NCBI GenBank assembly: GCA_027563935.2
Contig: CM050449.1
Span: forward strand, 88,450,371 to 88,514,370
Reading direction: 5' to 3'
Length of the DNA: 64,000 nucleotides
DNA from: Costus lasius
Taxonomy: Eukaryota; Streptophyta; Magnoliopsida; Zingiberales; Costaceae
How positions within the stretch are numbered: the first letter of the stretch is position 1; the number at the start of each line of letters is the position of its first letter. Shown here in pieces: positions 1 through 11,116 of this stretch. The translations under genes and the position numbers were made by a program. A model generated the notes under the pieces. It ran no database searches, was not told where the DNA came from, and saw only the letters and a list, made by a program, of their open reading frames with translations.

Positions 1-99
1 TGGGTGGTGGTGGAATTGCACTCAACGGTGGCGTAAAGGCGGCCTCGGCGGTGCTCGGTGAAAGCTTCTTGTTTGCTCTTTCTTTCACAGTGGTCTTCT

Positions 100-604
100 C
101 TACATGGGGTAATGTAGAGTAGGGGCATTTGGTCCAAGAACCAAACAAAAGACATCCCCCTCTCTAACTATCATTTTCATTGCCATGCAAGACTCAAGAT
201 CAAGCCTTGCATTCCCCCTTGCCACTTCTATCCCATATGGTTCAACATTCAAATGTAGGGCTATAGGTGTAATCAGCCCTCCTATCACAATGGCACCCCT
301 CTTTTCCCTAGCCACATTATCCATATGTTTCATCAGAAAGAATACAACATCCACTACTACTCCATTAAGCAACCCCCAAAGAAAATAGAGCTCAAACTGT
401 CTTACCATGCCATCACTATCTCCTCTACCAAAGACAATATGGGCAAGAACTCTATGAACATACTTTATGCAAGGGTTCGCGATCTTTGAAGCTCTAGCAG
501 AAACAACAGAAAAATGAGTTTCATGGGTAATTTGGTGGTGTGGAAGATGTGGCTGGTCCTTTTCCTCTTTTCTTTGAAACTACTTGCTTAAGCTTAGGTG
601 CCAT
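100..604 (-). pseudogene. Second ORF of element A, ATHILA ORF-1-like, internally deleted
   Basis: The start is the ATG at 604-602, opening with a short basic peptide (MAPKLKQVVSKKRGKG). The frame then shifts and resumes with residues that match the second ORF of element C: a segment like KYVHRVLAH-FGRG-SDGMVRQ-EL, then GLITPI and LDLESCMAMK. About 150 residues that C has between the N-terminal tail and this block are missing here. The conserved part (VHR, FGRG, ELYFLW, GGLITPIA) resembles the ATHILA ORF-1 / putative plant transposon protein family as I know it; its molecular function is not established. Part of the C-terminus lies at or beyond the window edge. Non-functional in this copy. Confidence 0.6.
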
Positions 605-1180
605 GAGTGAACTTTTAGCTGCAACTTGAATTTCAACACAATATAGCAAAGTATAGCAAGTTTGAACTCAAATAATACTTCCAATTATGAACATGAATAC
701 TCATCAAGCATAATAGAAACAAGAATCAACTAATATGCATGCTTGAACTCAAAGATTCAGTGGGAGAAATGAAAGGGGCGAATAGTGAATAGTGAAAACT
801 CAGCACCTCTACTTGTTTGAACTAAAATTTCACATAAAAACTGATCGAAAACACTAGAATCGAACAAGAATTGGTCGCCTATCATCTAAGAAGTAAATGC
901 GAACAAGAATCTCTGAAAACGACCAAGTATCGAAGAGAAACGAAGAAAGGGGCGAAACTTGCGTGAAGACTCGCTAAAATGGAGAAATCAGTCGAGATTG
1001 TACCAGATCGGCGGTGAAAACCAGAAAGGAGGGGTCGCCAGCGAGCTCTGACGATCGGAGATGGTCTGGAGACGAAGGTCGGTGCGAGAACGAGTGAGAA
1101 ATCCCAAAATACGGCTCAGAAAACCCTTAAAAACGGCACAAGAATCACGACTAAAAACAGAATTACGACCGTAAAATCCA
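605..1180 (-). other. Untranslated spacer upstream of the second ORF of element A
   Basis: No credible reading frame. It is purine-rich when read on the minus strand and leads into the palindrome array. In the corresponding place, element C (48264-48742) also has a non-coding stretch before its second ORF. It could hold an internal promoter or a splice acceptor for the second ORF; nothing in the sequence settles this. Confidence 0.4.
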
Positions 1181-1697
1181 TTACGGCGGTGCCGTATTTT
1201 GGAGAAATTGAAAAACACGGGATGTAAAACGAATACGGTAGTACCATAATTTCGTCCCAACTCTCGATTCAAAAAACGTCCCTAATTACAATACCATGAA
1301 AAAGCTTACGGTACCGCCGTAATATTCAAAAAACTCTCGGGTCAAAAATTAGTAGCAATTACGGCACCACAAAAATTGTTACGGCAGTGCTGTATTTTGC
1401 TCGATACTCTCTGATGAGAAAACGGTCAAACTTAAGGTGCCGTGAAATTGAAAACGGTAGTGCCGTAAAAAATTTTTTTTTTGAAGGAAAATTAATAAAG
1501 AAAATTAACTCAAAAATACGGCACCGTGGAATTCGTTACGGCCGTGCCGTAAAAGCAATGAAACTCTTAGGAAGGTTTTGTACACAAAATACAGTACCGT
1601 GAAAATACTTACAACAGTACTGTTATCTCATCAAAACTTTATGTCCAAAATTGATAGGAATTACGGTACCGTAATGTGCATTACGGTAGTGCCGTAA
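1181..1697. repeat. Array of TTACGG...CCGTAA palindromes inside element A
   Basis: Short inverted repeats with core TTACGG-n(2-5)-CCGTAA recur at 1181-1196, 1306-1322, 1379-1396 (decayed), 1453-1468, 1536-1552, 1661-1674 and 1681-1697. A typical unit is TTACGGTAGTGCCGTAA. The same motif recurs in the LTR of this element at about 5983-6275. Spacing is irregular and the DNA between units is AT-rich and unique. Each unit could form a small hairpin or a symmetric protein-binding site. Confidence 0.85.
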
Positions 1698-2157
1698 TTT
1701 TGCGCCAAAAATTGCTTACCTACAAAAATAAAATAGAAATTAGTTCTAAGTGCAAACTAAGGAAAAAGTAAATAAAATAAAGCAAACTAAAGTTAGAAAG
1801 CTTGGATTGTCTCCCAAGAAACGCTAATTTAAAGGTCTTTAGCTTGACCCTTTTGCACTCGGATTTGATTCCGATTTCTTCAATTTCCACTTTGATTTTT
1901 CTTTGATTTGAGCATCTCTTTCAATCACATAAGGCGCATCCAAATTTACTCAAGATCTTCTTTCCTTTATCAATCAACTTAGAGCCTCTTCTTCTTTTTC
2001 TCTTTTTCTTCTTCTTCTCAGAATTTTGATGTCCTCTCTCCTGTAATCCTCTATCAATATCCTCAGAAAAATTGTCAGTTTCATTATTAGAGGATTCATA
2101 AAATAAATTATGAACATCATAAACAACATCATCAACTATATCAACACTACAACATGA
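1698..2157 (-). pseudogene. Degenerate coding tail after the protease of element A
   Basis: After the TGA at 2160-2158, minus-strand reading continues with an acidic stretch and then a lysine/arginine run (about 1990-2040, KKKKKRKRRR-like). Near 1800-1850 it has a peptide resembling the LLGRQ end that follows integrase in Athila elements. The first residues after the stop (CCSVDIV) match the same point in element C (CCRVDIV). No integrase domain is visible. The polybasic run could be a nuclear localisation or nucleic-acid binding tail; that is inference. Confidence 0.45.
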
Positions 2158-2769
2158 TCAAGAATATGAGAGTTTATTCAAAGAATCAGCTAGATCAAAC
2201 TCAATTATTTTTTCACAAATATCAAAAGTGATTTTTCCTTTTTTAACATCTATGTGTGCTCCAGCAGTAGCCAAAAAGGGTCTACCAAGAATTATGAGAT
2301 TTTTATGATTTTCTTCCATATCAGGGACTACAAAATCAGCAAGTATAAAAAATTCACCTACCTTGATTGGAACATTCTTTAGAATACCTATAGGATAGTT
2401 TACTGAGCAATCAGCAAGCTGTAAAAATATGGATGTGGGTTTAAGCTCTCCAATGTCCAGCTTCCTGCAAATAGATAAAGGCATTAGGCTTACATTGGCT
2501 CCTAAATCACATAAGGCTCGGTCAAAAGCCATGCTTCCAATAGAATAAGGTACAGAGAAACTACCTGGATCCTTCAGTTTTGGTGGCAATTTATTCTAGA
2601 TAATAGCACTACAATCTTCAGTTAAAGCCACAGTACCATAGTCTTCAATTTTTCTTTTGTTAGACAAGATCTCTTTCAAGAATTTTGCATATGATGGCAT
2701 TTGAGATATAGCTTCAGTAAAAGGAATATTAATGTAAAGCTTTTTCAACACTTAAAGAAATTTGCCAAA
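2158..2769 (-). pseudogene. Retropepsin (aspartic protease) of element A
   Basis: The longest open part (2589-2158) has the Athila-type retropepsin signature: active-site DLGAN preceded by ALC, then LMPLSICRKL, and the second conserved block [17 protein letters not shown]. In the family this enzyme cleaves Gag and Gag-Pol during particle maturation. Upstream, 2769-2590 still reads as the Gag-protease linker ([16 protein letters not shown]) but has two stops, including one directly at 2772-2770. A TGA ends the open part at 2160-2158 where element C reads on. No pol follows. Confidence 0.8.
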
Positions 2770-4457
2770 TTATTTATCTAGTTTTGCTTGCACTAACCTT
2801 TGTGGAAAGGGTATAGGTGGTCTATAAGGTGGAGGTAAATTAGGTTTAAAATCATCTTTCTCACATGGCACATCCCCTTTTGGCTCATCACCCTTTTGAG
2901 GTGGCAAACTAGTTTGGGTTTGTTCATGCTTAGAAGATTTTTCAAACTCTAATTCATCATCATGATCATCACTAGGCTCTTTTTCATTGTTCACAACTTT
3001 TCCTTTGGGTTCCTCTAATTGTTTTCCACTTCTAGTGATAATAGCATTACAGTGCTCCCTAGGGTTCAACTCAGGTTTAGCAGGTAATTTTCCAGGGGGT
3101 CTGTAAGAACTACTAGCTTGTTGTGCTATTTGATTTTCCAAGATTTTGTTGTGGGCTGCTAATGATCCTACTTGAGAAGCAAGTTGACTATCCATTCTCT
3201 TAAGATCTTCAATTTCTTTGCTTTGATTTTGATTGAACTGATTTTGATTAGTCATAAACTTTTTAGCATGGACTCAATGTTTGAATTTTGATTTGAGTTT
3301 TGATTTTGATTTGGCTTTTGTTGGAATCCTCTATTTTTAGTTTGTCCTCCTACATTGTTGTTGTTCTTCCAAGATAAGTTAGGGTGACTTCTCCATCCAG
3401 GGTTGTAGGTACTAGCATAGGGATCATTGTTTCTACCTTGATTATAGTTCCCTAATGCATTAACATGTTCACTATCCTGACTAGCAATAACTTTACAATC
3501 TTTAGAGATATGACCATTATTACCACATATATCACAAACAACAGATGAAGAAATAACAGTAGTTTGCATCTTAAAGGAATCAAATCTGTTGCACAAATAG
3601 TCTATCTTCTCTGCCAAGGTGCGCCAACCATCACTTTCATTCTTACCTTGGGAAGGTTTGTAAAGCACTCCTCTCTTTGAAGTCCACTGGTTATGATTCA
3701 AAGCCATCTCTCCAAGTAACTTGAAAGCATCATCAATGGTTTTGCTCATCAGAGCTCCTCCTACAGTAGCATCAATAGTTAGTTTGGTATTATAAAGTAA
3801 ACCATTATAAAAAGTATGAATTAAAACCCAGTTTTCAATGCCATGGTGAGGACACTTCCGTTGTAAATCATTGAATCATTCCCATGCCTCACTAAAAGAT
3901 TCACCATCCCTCTGTGCAAAGCTTGAAATCTGGTTTCTCATTTGGATGGTCTTGCTTGGTGGGTAATATTTCATCAAGAAGGCATTGGATAGTTGCTCCC
4001 ATGTGGTGAATGTACCGGTAGGTTGTGCTTGAAGCCAAGATCGTGCTCGGTCCATAAGAGAAAAAGGAAACAATATCAATTTTAATGCATCGTTAGAAAC
4101 TCCATTAATCTTAATTGTATCACAAAGTTCAAGAAACAAAGAAAGGTGTTGGTTAGGATCTTCAAGAGGAGATCCTCCAAACTGATTCTATTGAATCATC
4201 GATAAGAAAGCAGACTTGATTTCAAAGTTATTAGCCTCTATCACTGGTCTAGCAATACTGGAATGAATCTCTCATGGATTAGGGGCTGCATAGTCCCTAA
4301 GTGATCTTTGTTCTGCCATAGTCACTTCTTCTACTTCTTGTTGACTTTCTTCAAATCTCAATTTCCTGCACAGTCTAAGAGTTTTATTTATCTCAAGATC
4401 AAAAGGTACAAGAGGTCTTGATCTAAGATTCATGTGCATGCAAAGTAGATAGTTCAA
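2770..4457 (-). pseudogene. Gag of element A (Athila-type)
   Basis: Gag begins at the ATG near 4457 (MNYLLCMHMNLRSRPL; Athila Gags usually begin near an RSRP motif). The capsid-like region follows at 4139-3876 (LCDTIKINGV, FPFSLMDRARSWL, FLMKYYPPSKT, RDGESFSEAWE). A CX2CX4HX4C zinc knuckle, CDICGNNGHISKDC, lies in 3749-3252. A glutamine/asparagine-rich and then heptad-like region (3255-2770) ends the protein. Frame changes by one base at about 3252-3255 and stops interrupt the frame between 4272 and 4139. The domain order matches element C gag. Role: packages element RNA in cytoplasmic particles. Confidence 0.85.
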
Positions 4458-4552
4458 ATGATTTCAAGAGAAAAGAAAATAAATAGAAACACAAAAAATA
4501 AAACCTAGTCTAGCAATACTCTCAATATCTTCAATATTGACAAAAACCAAGG

Positions 4553-4570
4553 TCCCTGGCAACGACACCA
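4553..4570 (-). other. Primer binding site of element A (tRNA-Asp type)
   Basis: Minus strand reads TGGTGTCGTTGCCAGGGA, a near match to the tRNA-Asp site TGGCGCCGTTGCCGGGGA typical of Athila elements. It lies about 100 bp inside the LTR edge rather than next to it. The intervening 4571-4669 contains a second, poorer TGGCG-rich sequence near 4610-4625 and tandem copies of AACTTGTTATGTCC. The leader end was apparently duplicated after or during insertion. Confidence 0.6.
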
Positions 4571-4669
4571 AAAACATATTGTATGCCAACAAGTAGCTAG
4601 ACAAAAACTTATCTCTGGCGTTGCCGCCAAAAACTTGTTATGTCCAAAAACTTGTTATGTCCAAAAACC

Positions 4670-6537
4670 TGTTGTGTCCGCAAGTGCACGGATACTCGAA
4701 GTAATAAAAAATATCGATCTCACAGAGACCTCGTTCGTCAAGTACCGAATAATCGATTTCTTACTATCTTGGTAATCGAAACTATGCAAGTAAACTAATG
4801 AAGAGTTTAACGAAAATACCAGAGAGAGAAACTGGGACTAGGGTTTCATCCACTTTAATTTCTATGACTAGATATGAATAGTAATCTGTCAGTTTAATTT
4901 TATCATGATAAAGACATAATTTACTTCATAAAAGGATCATCTCACTTTTGTGCAAACAATCATGCAGGGACCAATCTTCGCTTTCACGCAAGATATATCC
5001 CAAGCTGAAAATAAGTAAATCATCAATCAAAGAACTTAAGGATCACTTTCATGCATCCGAATTCTAAGTTGATTATCTCAAGTGGAATCTCAAGGATCAC
5101 TTTCATACATCTGAGTCTCAACACAAGTTCTACTTATGGTTCTCCAACGTTCCGATCATCACTTTCGCACAAGATCTCCACGTTTGATAAATTAACTCAA
5201 TCCTAGATTCATATTATTATCATGGCAATTGTTCTTCTAAAATCAAGAAACAAGAACTAACCTAATTTCTTACAGTAAGTTCCTAATATTCAATTCTAGG
5301 GTTTCAATTTCTCAAGCAAGTCACCTTTCGGTCCTTATTGTAAAAACTCTAAAACATGATCAATAACATGAATCTATGGAGAATCAAAGAGCAATTATCA
5401 CATAAGTAGAATTATCATGCTAAAATTATACGTGACGAAATAATGAAAAATTTATTTAGTCATTAAGAAATCATAGGGAATTACTCCCCCATGTCCCATA
5501 AAAGGTTTAAGCTAGCATGGATGAAAGATTACAATATTCCATAGTATCAAAGTATAGGAAATCAAGAAAGAAGAGAAAAAACAAATAACCACACGGCTGT
5601 AATGGAAATTACAGCCATAATTTCCTCGCGTGAACAGTGCTGACGCTAAGTTTCTTCTTGATTTCTCCTCCAATCGAGATCCTTTCGCTTTGAAACTTCT
5701 GGGGTATGTTCTCTTACTCCATGTGAAGCTTCCCTTCAAATTTCATGGCCGGAGATGCGCTGTACGCTTCCCAGCGGTAAAACCTAAGGCGGCAGCGTGA
5801 AACTCAATTTCTCCTTTGTTAGTGGATGAAATTTAGGGCTTTTGGTGTCTCTCTCTTCGTCTCGTCGAAAGCTCTCTTTTTGCTTCTTACAGCTTTGAAT
5901 TTTATGGCCTGGATCGTCCGCAATTGATCGCACAAAAATCGGACTTCAATTTGATCGTGAAAAATCGCAAATCTGGGTCATAATTACGGCTGTAAAAATA
6001 CTTACCGCACTACCGTAATTTCAGTTGAGTTCTCTGATCAAAACTGTATGGCAATTACAGCACCGTAAAATATGTTACGGTAATGCCGTAATTTCAGCCA
6101 AAATTTCTGGTCGGAAAGCGCTCCAAATTACGTCCCATGAAACTCTTTACGGTAGTGCCGTAATTTCCAGAAATCTTTTTGGATGAAAAATTCCTAAATT
6201 ACGGCAGTGCTCTGATATTACGGTAGCCGTCAAAATACGGTACCGTAATATAGATTATGGCCCTACCGTAATTTGGTCTGAAGCTCCATTCTTCATGAAA
6301 TTTGACATGTAATCTCCTCTTGATGGTGGGAATTCATTCATGCATCTGAATTTCTTGAAAACGTCTAAAAATCATGCCTTTTTACCTGAAAATCACCAAA
6401 AACCAAAAAGAGTGTAGATTCTGCAATAATTGACAAAAAAGGCATAAAAATAAGCAAAGGTATAGGAATATGACACAAAAATATCTATGAAATGGCATGA
6501 AATTTACTATAAATTTTAGTGTCATCAGCCTCCAGCC
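4670..6537 (-). repeat. 5' LTR of element A
   Basis: About 1868 bp. On the minus strand it starts TGATGACACTAAAA at 6537 and ends GCGGACACAACA at 4670, so it has TG...CA ends. It contains a phrase like CTTTCACGCAAGATATATCC repeated with variation (about 4960-5170), and a dense palindrome array at 5983-6275. The other LTR is outside the window. There are no long open frames. Confidence 0.8.
5983..6275. repeat. Palindrome array in the LTR of element A
   Basis: Copies of the TTACGG...CCGTAA inverted repeat at about 5983-6018 (decayed), 6075-6091, 6147-6163, 6199-6230 and 6232-6275. The best unit is identical to the one at 1681-1697 in the internal spacer. The LTR and the internal spacer of the same element therefore share the same short palindrome but little other sequence. 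Confidence 0.8.
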
Positions 6538-6538
6538 T

Positions 6539-6928
6539 ACGATGCCTTTCATTTCGGCGGCTCCTCATCTACCGGGTCTTTGATGGCCCTTCTCTAGGAG
6601 ATTCATGAGGAGCAGCTCCGCCAGGGAGAAGAACTATTTCACCAAGGGGAAGTGCTCGATCAGATGGACACCACTCTCAACCATATCTGCCAGGAGCAGT
6701 CTTCTCGTTGGGAGTCTATGGAGGCCGGCATGCAAAGACAGCACAAGATGATGGGATCCGTTTAGGAGAAGCTATCCACTATGGATGAGCGGCTCTCTTT
6801 TCTATCCGAAGAGAATAGGGCACGCATGGACATCTCTTCAGATGAGGAGGCCGAGCCTGCAAATGCCTCTCGCGGTAAGGGCAAGAGCTCTCAGGGCCCT
6901 AGCTCTAAATCGTGCAGGATGATGTAGC
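6539..6928 (+). pseudogene. C-terminal end of the second ORF of element B
   Basis: Frame 6539 gives PPAYDAFHFGGSSS, matching PPPPGAFSFGGTSS in element C, followed by a helical, coiled-coil-like stretch (EEQLRQGEELFHQ, MDTTLNHIC, RWESMEAGMQRQHKMM) and an acidic tail MDISSDEEAEP, ending at a TAG near 6926. Stops at about 6595 and 6763 interrupt it. The shared helical and acidic tail in B, C and D suggests that this end of the protein is a conserved module. Confidence 0.65.
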
Positions 6929-7555
6929 TTCCAAGACCCCCGCATTGTCACCGACTCCTCTCACGTACATGATCTCGCATAGAGGACTATTGCCATGTTG
7001 TTATTTGATTTGCTGTGGTTTCTGTTTCTGCTACTTGACCTTGACTTGACTGACTAGAGATTCATTTTGGCATTGTATCTATATGCCACTATTCGAGGGT
7101 CTGGTCCACATCTTCAGGCCCCTTGACATTTGTGTATGACATGTTTAGACTTGCTTTACAGTTTATCTAGGCACTCTGTTATGATCCTCATATTGTTGTG
7201 TGAATTATGAATGAGTTGTGCATAAAGCCAATCTAACATATTGTGGTATTGTGATAAAGAGTTCAGTCATTAGTTTGTTATGCATGAGTAAGATATTCTT
7301 GATCCTATGATAGCTAGGCAAAATTCCTAAAGTTGAATGCATGTTGGTCAGGAATAATCAAGACTTGTTGAGTGCAGCACTTTGTTAGAAATATTCTATG
7401 ATCATATTCATATGTTCTATGATTTTGAAATCTTCTGATTTGGATTATTTCAGACCATTCATTAGTGGGTCGAATATTTCTATGATTATTCAATTAACTT
7501 ATACTTGTAGTTTACATATTTTAACATTTTTATGCTCCACTGAGAATTATTTACT
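6929..7555 (+). other. 3' untranslated region of element B
   Basis: Non-coding. It aligns by eye with 50332-50940 of element C, including phrases around GGTCCACATCTTCAGGCCCC and TGTTAGAAATA. The polypurine tract and the start of the LTR are absent: the text passes at about 7540-7560 straight into LTR sequence, which implies a deletion of roughly 0.5 kb. Confidence 0.6.
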
Positions 7556-8876
7556 TAAAAGCTTCGGAATCTTCACTTTTCTTGTTTCTGTAAAACTTCA
7601 GGTGAAATGACCCAAATTTGAAGTCTTTTAAAGATTCTAAGGCCATGAAGTGATTCCTTATGAGAAAACGAAGCTACCCGTCAAATTTGGGCTCAATTGG
7701 AGTTACCTTGAAAAATACGGCCAGGTGAACCCGGCGGGGTTCACCGGTGCTTTCGCTGATGACCGAAACTCACAGCAGGTGAAGCCGGCGGGGTTCACCC
7801 ATGATTCTTTCGGAGAGATTTTGAGCAGATGTCTACAGTACACTTCACCACCTAGTGAACTCGGCGGGGTTCACCGGTGATTCTTACTCGACAGGAACTG
7901 AACAGTAGACTTCACCACCTGGTGAACCCGGTGGGGTTCACCCGTGATCGCAACAGGGTAGTCCAACCTCTACTCAGATTTCTCTCGATTTGGAACCCTA
8001 GATATGTCCAAATAAGGCAAGTGGATACGTTTTGGAAAGCTAACTCAGAGGCAAATCCAAAGGATATAAAAGCCCCTTCCGAAACATCCTAATCATCGAG
8101 AAATCGGGGCACGGAAGCAGCGATAATTCATTTTCGGGGCGATTTCAAGAGATTGGAGCATCAGATCTTCATGATTTTTGGGTATCTTGTTCGGTTCATC
8201 CTCTCCTTCATCTCAAAAACATCTTGTAGGAATTTTTTGATCATTTCAAAGAGATTTTTGTGTGATTTCATGAATACTGTAGCATAAAGCCTATTTCGGA
8301 GTTTGGTTGAAGCCCGCTAACGATTTCTATTTGCTAACTTAATTTAATTTTACCTTGGCCACGTAATATCATGTTTTAGCCGACGCGATTCATACCGAGA
8401 GGAGGATCGTATCGGTGGAATCCCTTGGTAAGACTTGTGAATCCGTGACACGAGAGTGCTCGGTTTTCACTCGAGCGCATCATAACTTTCCATCGAACAC
8501 ATAGGGTTTGTTTAGAACGATCTACCGCGAGAGTAGGAGACCGTTCTAAATTAGCACCGGGGTGTACCACCGAGAGAGGGGCATCTTGTACCTTAGGAAA
8601 GGTTCCTTATGCAAAATTGTGAATTCATATAATAGATCAATTTTAACGCAATTATATTCGTCTGTGTGGTGGATACTAAAGCTCTGATCTCTCTCATATA
8701 TACACTCTTCCAGTAGTTGCTTTGATTTCTTGCTTTTTATTAATTAACACCAAAAACCTCGTTTCGATTCGCTTAGCTATTGAAACTTAGACTTTTTAGT
8801 ACTTAACCTTGTTCCCTGTGGGTTCGACAACCTTTTGTATTACTTCAACATAACCATGCACTTGCGGGATGTGTCA
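7556..8876 (+). repeat. 3' LTR of element B (5' end deleted)
   Basis: Aligns with the element C LTRs from their CTTCGGAATCTTCAC phrase to the end (TGCACTTGCGG...TGTCA). It carries four palindromes of the form GGTGAACCC-n(2-5)-GGGTTCACC at 7724-7745, 7778-7799, 7854-7875 and 7921-7942. Since the LTR start is missing, no target duplication can be checked. Confidence 0.8.
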
Positions 8877-9650
8877 CACCTAGCAGTGCATCATAGCTAC
8901 CCAAGTCATCAGAATGGAGTCATCATCGACATCCCCTAAAACTACGACAACGTACATGTACATATTTGTCCTTTTGTCAGGTTTATGTCCAGATTGGACA
9001 AGTGGGTCACAGTTGTTTAACCCAATCAAATGGTCATGACTAAATTAGGTTCTTATCTGGCTATGACCATACACTTTTAGTCATGCATCCATATAGGGAT
9101 GCCATGGACATCAAGCTTCCTCACAAGGAAGGGGAAAATCCTCTCTTGGCACATTGAATCTCTCCTATGACTTATAATATACTCAATGACAACTGTTATG
9201 ACTTCCTTGTTGCTAATAGCAAAGCATTAGGTTGTATCAAAGTAAATCCCTCACCATATAGAGATATCAATGTCCTCAAGTCTAGGACAAGTATATCTCT
9301 GTTACTATGATATTTATCTTGTGACACCAAGATAAATCCTTATGGTGGGTCGATCTAGTATATCTCTCTTGATATACCTATATGCCTGCGTTAGCAATCC
9401 GTGCTCAACCAGCGCATATACCAGTCTCAGGTGTATCATAGCTGTCCCATATCCACTATGATACTCGATCGGCGAGAAATATAGAGACTAAATAAAATCT
9501 ATCTCTTAGGGACATTGTACATGCAAATATACATGTGCGCAGATGTACAAATTTGCATAACAACGACCATGCCAGGATAACTCATCTATCAAATAAATGT
9601 GATACACATATCCCATTGGACCATCCAAAGGTCCTAGGGCATAACCACTA
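8877..9650 (-). repeat. Ty1/copia LTR fragment (family 2)
   Basis: Aligns with the right part of the solo LTR at 18406-20561: shared phrases include CCAGTCTCA, AGCTGTCCCATAT, CCTCACAAGGAAGGG-like and CTAGGGCATA near the outer end. Read on the minus strand it would be the 5' part of an LTR beginning near TGGTTATGCCCTAGG. The remaining half and any internal region are missing. Confidence 0.6.
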
Positions 9651-9718
9651 ATAGTCCTCTATGTCTACTGAGTGTGTCACAAGTGTAGAACAGAAATGTG
9701 GATGGGTCGGTAAACCTA

Positions 9719-9730
9719 GCTCTGATACCA
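9719..9730 (-). other. Primer binding site, initiator tRNA-Met type
   Basis: Minus strand reads TGGTATCAGAGC, the standard 12-nt complement of plant initiator tRNA-Met, two bases inside the LTR that starts at 9733. It shows that the LTR at 9733-11116 is the 5' LTR of a minus-strand element. Only about 80 bp of its leader (9651-9732) remain. Confidence 0.8.
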
Positions 9731-9732
9731 AT

Positions 9733-11116
9733 TGTCACACCCTGATTTTTCGCTATGGAAAACCCTGGGTGTGATTTTACACAACTTGCTAGCCTCGCTC
9801 TTCAATATACACCAATATGCGGAACCCCAAGACTACCAACGTGCCCTGACAAAATGATTGTGCCCCTGATAGAAATGCTTGTACCCCCGAGAGAGATGTG
9901 CATGCCCTGATAGAAACCCAGTGCCACACCAAATCCCCTTGCGCCAAGCCCTTTACTTTGCAAATGTATGTGCCCCCGAGCGATGGATTGGGTTTTGCGC
10001 GTGCCCCCAACCTCTTTGCACACTTGTTGGCAAGTGCCCTGTGCAAAACAAACCTTTTTGCACTATACTTATGCAAGGTGCACACGAGAAACATGAGGAA
10101 CACCAACACCAAACCATGTGCACTCTACCTATGCACTGAAATCCTAGAGCAGATATCCACAACTACACAAGAACAAGACTATGCGCCTATCACCATGCAA
10201 ACGCAAGTCATAACACCACAAACACAGTAAGCGCAACCCATGCAAAACCAAGAAGGAGGAAAATACCCTTGACCCTATATGAGCCAAGGATACACAAAAC
10301 CTCAAATGCTAGGCTTAAGTCGACTTATAGAGAGACAACGTTCATACAATTATAACATACACTGAATACTATAAAAGTACCTCTTGAGATCAATGTGACC
10401 CCCTTTATACAAGATATACAAGAACCATCCCTCGCCGGAAAACCCGTCGTCACCAGAGAAGATGGCCAGAAAATCTCCAAGAATTCTCCAACTCCAAGCC
10501 GAGACCTCCCTTGTGTTCTTCAAGACTCAACTCCTTGAACCTCTCAAGAAGTCACACCTCTTGGGCAAGTCGAATTGCCAAGAGTCTCTCTCGCCTCCCT
10601 CAAGCAAGAAGATGAAGATGTTGTCACCCTAGCACTCATGCCAATAGGTGGAAGAAGACCCTCACAAGAATGCACAAGTAACCTCTTCATGTTGGCCGCA
10701 AGTCCTCTTTTGTTGCTTTCCTATTTTGGACAACACATGATAACCGCCAAGGTCATGGATCCATGTTTGCACCAAACATAAGAAGGGAAGGGGAGGGAGC
10801 TACATCAAGCTTGCCCCTCCTTTGGATATCAGCAACACCCGTATGTTGGGTCGGCACTCCCATACATACAAGTCTGTAGCATGCCCCTGGGTCTCGGGTT
10901 CGAGTCTCACCTGTGCCCCAATTTTCTGCACACTCTGCACCTCTGTGCACTAGCTCCTGGCTATGCTCCACACTCCCCAAAGGGTTCAGCCATGCTCCAT
11001 GCCATGCCCACTCATCCTTAACATAGGATTAGTGTTTTTACTCCCATCTCCATTGATAGGCCTCCTTCTACATCAGGCCTCACACAAGTGAGGGTGTCTG
11101 CTCCCTGCTCATCACA
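9733..11116 (-). repeat. 5' LTR of a minus-strand Ty3/gypsy-type element
   Basis: The left edge TGTCACACCC is fixed by the adjacent primer site. The right edge is placed at ATCACA (11116), giving minus-strand ends TGTGATG...GGGTGTGACA. These resemble the termini of the chromovirus (TGTGATGCCC...GGGGCATGACA) and of the gag-only element. The right neighbour CTAGG (11117-11121) is also the left target duplication of the next element. The section 9850-10230 is low in stop codons in several frames but has no recognisable protein. Confidence 0.55.

Larger units (their letters stand above)
1..6537 (-). mobile_element. Athila-like LTR retrotransposon A, pol-less, cut by window start
   Basis: On the minus strand the order is 5' LTR (4670-6537), tRNA-Asp-like primer site (4553-4570), gag, retropepsin, a spacer full of palindromes, then a second ORF running off the window start. 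No reverse transcriptase or integrase is present between protease and second ORF. The right edge is sharp: the sequence ending at 6537 in TCA abuts sequence that continues the reading frame of another Athila-like element (B), so A inserted into B. Gag and protease resemble those of element C (43297-53016), but the LTRs are unrelated in sequence. Coding parts carry stops and frameshifts, so this copy is defective. Confidence 0.85.
6538..8876 (+). mobile_element. Athila-like element B, 3' part only
   Basis: Contains the C-terminal end of the second ORF, its 3' untranslated region and a 3' LTR that lacks its first ~90 bp. Element A interrupts it on the left. It is homologous to element C (43297-53016): the second ORF tail, the GGCCTGGTCCACATCTTCAG-like phrase near 7100, and the LTR all align in the same order. 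The right end, GATGTGTCA at 8876, matches the ends of the C LTRs. Confidence 0.8.

Noticed and set aside
9789..10230. Several overlapping frames of 69-110 codons on both strands
   Set aside because: They lie inside an LTR, overlap each other in opposite orientations and show no protein motif. The region is simply poor in stop codons.
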